Origin: Halobellus rufus
Lineage (GTDB): Archaea; Halobacteriota; Halobacteria; Halobacteriales; Haloferacaceae
Length of the DNA stretch: 49,999 bases
Reading direction: 5' to 3'
Assembly: GCF_000739575.1 (NCBI RefSeq)
Contig: NZ_BBJO01000019.1
Span: 1-49,999 of the forward strand
Shown: positions 43,637-49,999 of the stretch, piece by piece
Numbering within the stretch: the stretch's first letter is position 1
Layout of the letters: each line of letters opens with the position of its first letter
Translations under genes and position numbers: made by a program
The notes under the pieces: generated by a model
What the model saw: only the letters and a program-made list of their open reading frames with translations
What the model was told of the DNA's origin: nothing
The model's database searches: none

Positions 43637-44061
43637 AGTAGACGGTCAGACTCCACCGGGCTTGACCACGTACCAGGTAAAAGAATTAGAGAGCTGAATC
43701 TGAAACATCAGTTAGTACCTTCCAATGTCGATTCTCTGTATCAGCGATATCCTGTGGGAAATCTCCGACACGGATACCTTGGAAACACTGAAAACCGAGA
43801 TCTCAGATGAGGATCCCTCACTGGTTCTGTTTGCAGGAGATGTGATCAACGACGGCATGAACAGCGAGGAGCATACCTCCGAGTTCATCGAGCTACTGGA
43901 GTACTTAGAAGGACTAGAGATCACGTCTTTCACGATAGAGGGAAACCACGACGAGTATTCGAATTATGAAGCTGTAGTCGAGCGAACCGAGGAATTGGAG
44001 TACGCAAGGGAGATATCCGGGGAAGTCGCTGAGTTTGACGGTCTACAGGTTCTGGGGATTC

Positions 44062-45234
44062 GGCCCTGTTGAAACCCTCAGTCGATGATAGGTTTCAGTA
44101 GGCGTGCTGAATACAGGGCGCGAGTCGGTCAGACTGATCACACGATTCCAGCGAACGAGAGAACGGTATAACTCAAAGCGGACAGGATCAGAATAATGCT
44201 GATGATACCGAGAATGCGTGCCTGTTCTTCGCTCATACTGGCCACAGGAACCGGAACTTGATTACTCTAATGATGGGTAACAGAATGCTGAACTCACGCT
44301 CTGTATTCAGCAACCCGTCCCTCTCGGAATCACTTACATTCGCCCTCCTCGGATGCAATTGCAAGCTCTCGTTCGAGGTTGTGAACGACACACTTGATGA
44401 CGAGTTCCCGGAACTGCTTCCACCAAAGGCGTGACCGCACGAATGCACCGAACTTCTGTTTGATCGCTGCGTTGACTGTCTCATTCATGTTCCGCCGATG
44501 GTAGAGATCGCTGTCCAGCCGTGCATTCCACGCTTTGTGGAGTGAGGTGAACTCACGATGCTTGATAAGTGGTCGAATATTGTGGTTGCTGGCGAGCTGC
44601 CGGAGCTTCTGGTCATCATATCCCTTGTCAGCAGTCAAGACGGCGATGGACTCTGCGTTCCGTTTGACTATCTGTGGCCCAATTTGCGTATCGTGCTTTC
44701 GCGTTGTCGTCACGTGAATATCGAGAACGGCGTTGGTCGCTGTATCGACCAATAGCGTTGTCTTCAACTGCTGGATGGTGAGGTTCGTTCGCTTTGTGTA
44801 GTGTGTTGAGGCATGCGCTCGCTCAAACCCGGACGCATCGATGCCGGTGACACCGTTCAGCGGCAAGTCCGCGAGCGAGACGTTCAGTAACACTCGCCAG
44901 ATGGCCATCTCTAAGCGGTCGAAGGCTTTGCAAAGTGTCGAGGGAGCAGGGATCGAATCGAGATCGAGCGCGTCACGAATGCGGGGCATCTCGATAAGTT
45001 CATCGACAAGGTCGCGGTACGTGGTTGTCTTTTTCACCTTGAGACAGAGCAGGACAACGTGTTGCCGGAGCGTGAACCGCTTGCGGGAATAGCGAGTCGA
45101 AAACCGTGTGACAGCACGGCGAGCCAACACCAGAGCCCGCTCAACGAATCGAAGGAGCCGTGACTTCGGGAGAGCATCCATCTCCTCTCCACTACTCACC
45201 TGTCGTGTTTGTCAGCAAGGGTTTCAACAAGGCC
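44062..45234 (-). mobile_element. IS5-type insertion sequence, 1173 bp
   Basis: The ends are the 17-bp GGCCCTGTTGAAACCCT (44062-44078) and AGGGTTTCAACAAGGCC (45218-45234), inverted with one mismatch. The only gene is a DDE transposase on the minus strand. The flanks (GATTC at left, GAGTC at right) match in 4 of 5 bases, so a clean target duplication is not evident. The element is inserted in a metallophosphoesterase gene. Confidence 0.85.
44330..45181 (-). CDS. IS5-family DDE transposase
   Basis: 283 aa from the ATG at 45181; an in-frame GTG at 45199 would add six residues. The catalytic acids are visible: 'GIDASGFER' (first D), 'LTADKGYDD' (second D), and 'YHRRNMNETVNAAIKQKFG' (Y-x2-R-x3-E-x6-K, with the last E). 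The fold is complete, so the transposase is probably active. It carries out cut-and-paste or replicative movement of the 1173-bp element. Confidence 0.88.
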   Translation of the reverse strand: MDALPKSRLLRFVERALVLARRAVTRFSTRYSRKRFTLRQHVVLLCLKVKKTTTYRDLVDELIEMPRIRDALDLDSIPAPSTLCKAFDRLEMAIWRVLLNVSLADLPLNGVTGIDASGFERAHASTHYTKRTNLTIQQLKTTLLVDTATNAVLDIHVTTTRKHDTQIGPQIVKRNAESIAVLTADKGYDDQKLRQLASNHNIRPLIKHREFTSLHKAWNARLDSDLYHRRNMNETVNAAIKQKFGAFVRSRLWWKQFRELVIKCVVHNLERELAIASEEGECK

Positions 45235-45297
45235 GAGTCTCACTATATCGGATTCCTCCCTGACCAAAGCGTAGGTTTCCTCCTTGAACCTCTATGA

Positions 45298-45585
45298 ATC
45301 GTCACATCGTTCCGTAGAGAGTTGCTCTATCTGTGAGCAGCGAGAGAACCCTGTCGTTTATGTCGGGCGTGAATCGCGTCATTTGATGACGCGATAGTCG
45401 GCGTTGGGCATATCGTCGGGGCGAGGTCGTTGACCACCGCAAGTGGACCGGTTCACTGGCCGGACGATCCAGAGGCGCACGCTTCGATTTCACCGAGATC
45501 GAGAGGGTTGAATAGTCACTCGAATTGCAGCGATCGAGTCAGTAGTCCGTTGTATCTCGGGCGAGGTTCGTCCAACAGGCCCTAC
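45298..45585. other. gene-free stretch with a perfect hairpin
   Basis: No convincing gene. A 10-bp perfect stem ATCGCGTCAT/ATGACGCGAT with a 3-nt loop lies at 45373-45395. A minus-strand frame (45302-45493) is of low quality. It lies between the metallophosphoesterase tail and the etfA fragment and is probably remnant DNA. Confidence 0.45.
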
Positions 45586-45960
45586 TCAGTCGAAGATTTC
45601 GGTGAGTTCAGGAACGACATCGAAGAGATCGCCGACGATCGCGTAGTCGGCGATGTCGAAGATCGGCGCGTCGGGGTCGTCGTTGATCGCGACGATCCGC
45701 TCGGCACTTTTCATCCCAGCTACGTGCTGGACCGCGCCGGAGATCCCGATTGCCAGATAGATCTCAGGGGTGACAGTCTTTCCGGACTGCCCAAATTGGC
45801 GGTCCTTCGGCAGCCAACCGTTGTCTACAACCGGTCGCGACGCGGCGAGAGTGGCACCGACGACGTCGACTAAACCCTCGATGAGTTCGAGGTTTTCCTC
45901 TTCCTCGATCCCACGTCCGACAGCGACGATGAACTCTGCCTCGCTGATATCGACATCGAC
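45586..45960 (-). pseudogene. etfA: C-terminal fragment of electron transfer flavoprotein alpha subunit
   Basis: About 122 residues remain. They contain the FAD-binding region 'VGATLAASRPVVDNGWLPKDRQFGQSGKTVTPEIYLAIGISGAVQHVAGM' and 'IVAINDDPDAPIFDIADY', which are diagnostic of EtfA C-terminal domains. The N-terminal half is missing. At about 45950 the DNA switches to an unrelated plus-strand gene fragment. The frame continues upstream with non-homologous residues. Confidence 0.85.
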
Positions 45961-46268
45961 AACTTCGAGCGGGAGTTCACCGAAGGGCTGCAGTCGCCCC
46001 AGCTTATGTTGGTCGCGTACACGATTACCGACGACGTCCGGCGGATGACGCGCTGGCTGCGGGATGCCCACGACCTGAAGATCAACTGCGTCGAGTTTGA
46101 CTACTATGAGAAAGACGACGCCGAGATGTTCGTCCCGACTGTGATCGGCGTCGACGAGACCAGGGGATCAAGGAGAAGGAGGAGTCGCCCAAGCAGAAGA
46201 CGTACCGGCGGTTCTTCAGCGAGGTTCTTGAGCGCTTCAAGGAGGAACTCCCCGGAATCGAAGTGTAA
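45950..46268 (+). pseudogene. frameshifted C-terminal fragment of a haloarchaeal hypothetical protein
   Basis: The frame 'DIDNFEREFTEGLQSPQLMLVAYTITDDVRRMTRWLRDAHDLKINCVEFDYYEKDDAEMFVPTVIGVDE' goes from the junction to about 46160. Then the frame shifts, and 'IKEKEESPKQKTYRRFFSEVLERFKEELPGIEV' runs to the stop at 46268. The pattern is that of proteins with a nuclease-type N-terminus and this helical C-terminus (identity uncertain). Both start and frame are damaged. Confidence 0.6.
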
Positions 46269-46399
46269 CTTATGGGCTCCACCCCCCGTCATCGATGTGA
46301 AACCGATTTCATCTTACATTCTCCTGCCAGCTATTGATTTACACTTCGAACACGGGGGGAATGTCGATAGAAAACGATAGGTCTCCTGACGCCGCCTTG

Positions 46400-46809
46400 C
46401 TATTTGTCAGGGTTGACTGATCCTTTATACTGGGAGCGGATTTTGTCCCCCTCTCGCCACTGCCAGTAGGAGTAGCGGTTGTCGTTGATCTCCTCGATCG
46501 TGATCGTCGCCTTCGCCGGCACGCCGTCCGGGAGGTCATCGGGTCGCTCCTCGACGTCGGCGTCGTCTGTCTCCTCCTGAAGACGAGCTTCGCGTTCCTT
46601 GTGTTCGGCCAACGCTTCGGCGTAGGTAGCAACGTCTCGGAGCCGCTCCGGAGACGACTCGTTGAGCGTATTGACGATCTCCGTCGGGAGGTTCGTAGGA
46701 CATCGGCAGCTCGACTGATCCGTCCGAGCCGCTCGCGAACAACCTCGAGATCGTCCGACTCCCAGGTAGGCAAATCAGAGCCACGCGTTCTATGACGCTG
46801 TTGAATCAT
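46400..46809 (-). pseudogene. small hypothetical gene with one-base frameshift
   Basis: The first part reads 'SDLPTWESDDLEVVRERLGRISRAADVLR' and then turns into arginine-rich text. If one base is added near 46693, the reading continues as 'NLPTEIVNTLNESSPERLRDVATYAEALAEHKEREARLQEE' and ends 'NRYSYWQWREGDKIRSQYKGSVNPDK'. The WREGDKIRSQY end is known from mobile-element-linked proteins (DUF6788-like). The original protein was about 135 aa. The lesion looks recent. Confidence 0.65.
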
Positions 46810-46871
46810 CGGCTTTTGACCGCCCCAGTACCTCTTCACGCACGCTGGGGACTTAGCAGGCTTCCATCCCA

Positions 46872-47006
46872 TCAGAGCCGATGCGTTCCAAATGAGGTGT
46901 CGATGTCGAGGAACAGCGCCCCAAGGACAATCGGTGGGCCAATTTGGGCGATCATTTCTATGGCCGCGAGTGAAATGGCCCCTTCCAAAATAAATCCAAG
47001 TCCCAT
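46872..47006 (-). CDS. 44-aa membrane peptide, probably a gene remnant
   Basis: The frame 'MGLGFILEGAISLAAIEMIAQIGPPIVLGALFLDIDTSFG' has one long hydrophobic stretch. The protein-like reading extends upstream of the Met ('GHIENPVFLS') without another start. It may be the tail of a larger membrane protein gene. No family recognised. The DNA from 47007 to 47230 shows no further feature. Confidence 0.3.
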   Translation of the reverse strand: MGLGFILEGAISLAAIEMIAQIGPPIVLGALFLDIDTSFGTHRL

Positions 47007-47230
47007 ACTCAGAAACACGGGATTTTCGATATGCCCTCGCTCATTAATGGGAAATCTCCATAGGGATATACGGCCTCTGGTAGAAACCTTGTGGCTGAGA
47101 TGCTAGCTGTCTGCGGCAGACCGGAAGTACGAGATCACTTTTTAATGAGACATCGTGATTAGGGTAGCTGAAGAATCAGTAGATTAAGGTAGCGCAAAAA
47201 ATGTTTTCTCGATATAGCTGCACCACCACG

Positions 47231-48442
47231 ATGGCCGTCTCATCTAGCGACGTAGAGCCTCCTCCAATCATCCCGTGGGGAGCGAGCACGCTCTACGTTA
47301 TTCTGTCCTGTTCCTTAATGGCCGTTATGGGCGTGTCGCTCATCAGCCCAGTTCTCCCGGCTATCAGAGGGGCCTTTGAAATCTCCGACGCGCAGGTCGG
47401 GCTCGTGATCACAGCGTACACACTCCCGGGAATCTTCCTAACGCCTTTTATGGGGCTGATTGCCGACCGAATCGGCCGTCGAAGGACGATCATCCCCCTT
47501 CTGTTCGTCTACGGCGCAACCGGTGCCGGAATCACGCTGACTACCAGTTTCACCACTCTCCTTCTCCTTCGCTTTCTCCAAGGGATTGGAGCGGGCGCAC
47601 TTATGTCCCTGTCGGTCACGTTGATCGGTGATATCTACGAGGGATCTCAACGGGATGCGATTATCGGGCTCAACGGGAGTATGACCGGGACCGGTGCGGC
47701 GCTGTACCCGCTGATCGGGGGCGTGCTCGCCGGCATTCACTGGAAAGTGCCATTTCTCCTCTACGGCTTCGGGATCGTTGTTGGGTTGATGGCTCTGTTA
47801 GCGCTCCCGGAGCCGAGTGGAACCAGTGTATCCGAAGATGTCGGAACGTACCTCTCTCAGCTCAGTGGCGCCCTTGTCCACCCTCAGGCGGTAGCGGTCT
47901 TCGGTGCATTACTCATTGGGTTTTTTATGTTTTATGGGATTGCTCAGACGGCGTTACCGTTACTGTTGAATGATAAGTTCCGCCTGACCACGGGCGAAAT
48001 CGGATTTATATTGGCTCTCCCAGCAGTCGCACTCGCCATCGTTTCGACACAGCACGACCGACTCTCGCGGTGGCGCAACACGGAGGAACTCCTCTCGCTC
48101 GGGTTCGTCACGTTCGGGATCAGCTTACTTGGACTATCGGTCGCGCCGTCCCCGTTCGTCATTGCTCTCTCGCTGCTTATCCTCGGCGCCGCATTTGGCC
48201 TCCTGATGCCCTCGGCCGATACGGCCCTCGTGACGCTTGTTCCAAGCCGGCTACGAGCGGGTACAATGGGTATGCGGACCAGCGTTATGCGACTAGGACA
48301 AACGATCGGGCCCGTTGCGTTCACCTATCTGGCCGTTGTTGGCTTCGAGACGCCGACTATCGGTTACCGCGTACTCATTTTCATTAGCGGGGTTGCGATC
48401 TTCATCATCGGTATCGGCGGGTACACTTTCCTTCGTCGTTAG
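47231..48442 (+). CDS. MFS transporter
   Basis: 403 aa from the ATG at 47231 (an ATG ten codons upstream is possible). Twelve membrane helices are apparent. The MFS A-motif 'GLIADRIGRRRTI' (between helices 2 and 3), 'LLLLRFLQGIGAGA' in helix 4 and a 'GSMTGTGAALYPLIGGVLAG' helix-5 pattern with a P-x-x-G-G core are typical of drug/proton antiporters of the DHA1 type. The protein is complete. Its substrate cannot be read from the sequence. It is the only intact metabolic-type gene in the decaying right part. Confidence 0.85.
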   Translation: MAVSSSDVEPPPIIPWGASTLYVILSCSLMAVMGVSLISPVLPAIRGAFEISDAQVGLVITAYTLPGIFLTPFMGLIADRIGRRRTIIPLLFVYGATGAGITLTTSFTTLLLLRFLQGIGAGALMSLSVTLIGDIYEGSQRDAIIGLNGSMTGTGAALYPLIGGVLAGIHWKVPFLLYGFGIVVGLMALLALPEPSGTSVSEDVGTYLSQLSGALVHPQAVAVFGALLIGFFMFYGIAQTALPLLLNDKFRLTTGEIGFILALPAVALAIVSTQHDRLSRWRNTEELLSLGFVTFGISLLGLSVAPSPFVIALSLLILGAAFGLLMPSADTALVTLVPSRLRAGTMGMRTSVMRLGQTIGPVAFTYLAVVGFETPTIGYRVLIFISGVAIFIIGIGGYTFLRR

Positions 48443-48613
48443 CGTTGGTCTGTATCATCATACCAACGTCAGGTATGTCCTGCTGTATAGAGCATCGAAC
48501 GATCGATTTAGGAAGCTGGCAGCTGTTGGAGACCGTTCTGCTTGATGCACCACGGGCCTCCCCTACGTCAGTCGACACTGACCAATCCCTGAGTGGATCC
48601 CTAAGAAAAGGAC

Positions 48614-49640
48614 TCAGATCGAGGTGATGCGGGTAAAATCATCGTCAAGCGCCTAGGAGTCCTCGGGGAGGAGTGCGACGACGAGGAAGACACGTAGTCA
48701 GCAAAATACTCGATAAGCTGGGCAATGCGATTGGAGTCAATCGTTTGCAAGGAGTCCAAGATCATAAACGGAATTGTCCTGTGGAGGTCGTGGACAAGAT
48801 AACCCGCCAGGGCAAAGATGAGGCCAGTAACCCCGCGTTCACCACGGAGAGATAATCGATCGTATCCTCGTAATCTGAGCCACTATCAGTTGTCCGCACG
48901 ATGTGCGGCTCGAATCGCGTTTGAGTCCCTCCGTCTTCAGCCCCCATTGCGCTCAATCTAGGTCGCTCGATGCTCTCATAATCCAATAGATCGAGGATCG
49001 ACTCTCTGTGATCGTTAAAGGGGTCGACAGCTTCGGCTTCGATCTGGTCGATCTTCGTCCGTTGATCCGTGAGCGGTCTCCGATTTCGGTACGCTCGTCG
49101 TGGAGTTCATCAGCCCGTTTGAGATCAGCCTTGATTTCTTCGATTTCCTCGGTTACCTCGTCAAGTGCGGATTCGAGAATATCGATTTCGAACTCCATTT
49201 GGTTGGCTTCTTTGTGGAGCGAGAGGATCTCATCGAAGTAAGCAGATTCGAGGTTATCAACATCAGCCTCGAGGGTTTTGATTTCATTGGTTAGTTCCTC
49301 GCGGGTCTCTTTGATAGCGCCAACATTGTCGCTCCGGTGCTCCATCTCCTCCTCGATTTTAATAATTTCCGCTGATTTTTCGTAATGGCACTGTTTTTCG
49401 GTAGCTTCTTGCTTTTTTGAGCTCGTCGAGTTCGCCTTCGACGTCGTTGAGCTGTTCGACCCTTTCGGCGCGGAGAGTCTTCAGCCGCTTGATGGTGGAC
49501 TCGACATACTCACGTTCAACGGAGAACCCACACGTTCAGCAGACCACGGTCTCATCGCTACTGACGAGTTGGTCGGTTACCGAGCCAGCCTGTGCCTCAG
49601 GACCTCCATCCTCGAGAAATTCGTAATTATCGGCTTCAAG
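48614..49640 (-). pseudogene. broken SMC-related zinc-hook ATPase gene
   Basis: Fragments in several minus frames belong together. 'DNYEFLEDGGPEAQAG' is followed by a zinc-hook 'VC-stop-TCGFSVEREYVES' (TGA at 49536-49538 where Trp is expected), then coiled coil 'RLKTLRAERVEQLNDVEGELDELKKQEA', 'EELTNEIKTLEADVDNLESAYFDEI' and so on. The ATPase end is 'RGERGVTGLIFALAGYLVH' and 'IPFMILDSLQTIDSNRIAQLIEYFADY', with a further amber codon (48653-48655) and frameshifts near 48680 and 48855. It resembles archaeal SMC-related (Rad50/SMC-like) proteins. The upstream part is cut by the IS6-type element. Confidence 0.75.
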
Positions 49641-49672
49641 GCGCGGTCGTCGGTTTATGAATATATAGCAAC

Positions 49673-49999
49673 GGCACTGTCTAGTTAGCAGCTTCAACGG
49701 GCGTTCGATCATTGAGCGCTTGGTGTGGTCGTTTAAAGTTACAGTAGTACAGAAACCGTAGTGTTTAGTTAGGAGCATTGAGCCAGGCGGCAAATGCTTG
49801 GATCCAATTTTCAGCGGTTTTAGGCTGAACGTGGCTGAAACAGTTCGAGAACGAGGAAGTCCGGCGTTTGAGTTCTCGAAAGATTCGCTCGATGGCGTTC
49901 CGATTTCCAGTCCGTTCGGTTTGAAATCGGATCCAAGCTCTGGCCAGCGCAGTTTGGAGGTGTTGAGCGCCATCGACCAGAAACACGGCGGATTCGACA
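49673..49999 (-). mobile_element. IS6-type insertion sequence, cut by the window end
   Basis: The visible end begins GGCACTGTCTAGTTAGCAGC at 49673. The element contains the C-terminal part of an IS6-like transposase and continues past the last base. It lies in or beside the zinc-hook pseudogene, possibly the insertion that broke it. Confidence 0.65.
49765..49999 (-). CDS. IS6-family transposase, C-terminal part
   Basis: At least 77 residues to the stop at 49765. 'VFLVDGAQHLQTALARAWIRFQTERTGNRNAIERIFRELKRRTSSFSNCFSHV' contains the second catalytic Asp (VDGA) and the final Glu in 'NAIERIFRELKRRT', the order of IS6 (IS26-like) haloarchaeal transposases. The N-terminal part lies outside the window. 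Confidence 0.8.
   Translation of the reverse strand, partial: VESAVFLVDGAQHLQTALARAWIRFQTERTGNRNAIERIFRELKRRTSSFSNCFSHVQPKTAENWIQAFAAWLNAPN

Larger units (their letters stand above)
43725..45297 (+). pseudogene. metallophosphoesterase gene split by an IS element
   Basis: The left part (43725-44061) codes for 'ILCISDILWE', 'VLFAGDVIND' and 'IEGNHDEYSN', the GDxxxD and GNHD motifs of calcineurin-like phosphoesterases. It is cut at 44061 by the IS5-type element. After the element, 45235-45297 reads 'ESHYIGFLPDQSVGFLLEPL' and a stop, a plausible end of the same fold. The first motif has Leu in place of the expected His (DIL for DIH), so activity was already doubtful. Before the insertion the protein was about 134 aa; truncated now. 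Confidence 0.75.

Noticed and set aside
44057..45239. 5-bp target-site duplication around the IS5-type element
   Set aside because: GATTC and GAGTC differ at one base, so a duplication cannot be claimed with confidence.
1..49999. CRISPR array
   Set aside because: No regularly spaced short direct repeats were seen on inspection; all repeats found are inverted pairs or dispersed long copies.

Overview
The window is haloarchaeal (class Halobacteria). Evidence: high GC, strongly acidic proteins, Tat-type lipoproteins with twin-arginine signals and lipoboxes, TATA boxes about 30 nt upstream of start codons with little or no leader, and typical families (HalOD1, PhiH1-type repressor, PadR, PriS/PriL-like primase, haloarchaeal-type TnpB). 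I found no rRNA, tRNA or CRISPR array. The mix of an integrase, a conjugation-type operon, toxin-antitoxin pairs, regulators, IS elements and decaying fragments points to a plasmid or an integrative element.

0-11 kb is a cargo and stability region. It holds a winged-helix regulator, an HTH-MNT/HEPN toxin-antitoxin pair, a tyrosine recombinase, a two-gene cassette of a PAN-like AAA+ ATPase and a DUF6414-type protein, a Fic-like protein beside a 34-aa peptide, and a copper region (SHOCT membrane protein, treble-clef zinc protein, CPH-type Cu-ATPase with a His-rich N-terminus, PadR regulator).

11-12.5 kb encodes a DUF1931-type histone-fold protein and exonuclease VII (large and small subunits). 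The large subunit has an added C-terminal membrane anchor.

12.6-26.6 kb is the centrepiece: one compact, same-strand, mostly overlapping operon that looks like a type IV secretion/conjugation machine. It contains a possible 14-codon leader peptide, a small protein, a VirB2-like pilin, a secreted membrane-anchored protein, a Tat lipoprotein, a VirB6-like polytopic protein, a PrgI/VirB3-like plus VirB4 N-domain protein, the VirB4 ATPase, a 1273-aa VirD4/TraG-type coupling ATPase with a possible nuclease-like C-terminus, and a PriS-like plus PriL-like primase pair. No relaxase is recognisable. Inverted TTAACCAACA motifs occur just before this operon (12462-12503) and about 3.6 kb after it (30245-30395), where they enclose a second nested palindrome.

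26.7-41.6 kb is accessory: a PAS histidine kinase convergent with a REC-PAS-PAS-PAS response regulator, a truncated nuclease-like gene abutting a zinc-ribbon gene, regulators, a Doc toxin, HalOD1, membrane proteins, a PQQ-propeller lipoprotein, an IS1341-type element whose tnpB carries an amber codon, an OB-fold (RPA-like) protein, and a LAGLIDADG protein flanked by similar GC-rich repeats.

41.7-50 kb is a foreign and decaying zone. AT-richer genes using AGA and ATA codons begin inside a lipoprotein gene. A metallophosphoesterase gene is split by an IS5-type element, with its tail readable on the far side. Next come fragments of etfA and other genes, an intact MFS transporter, a multiply broken SMC-related (zinc-hook) gene, and an IS6-type element that runs off the window end.
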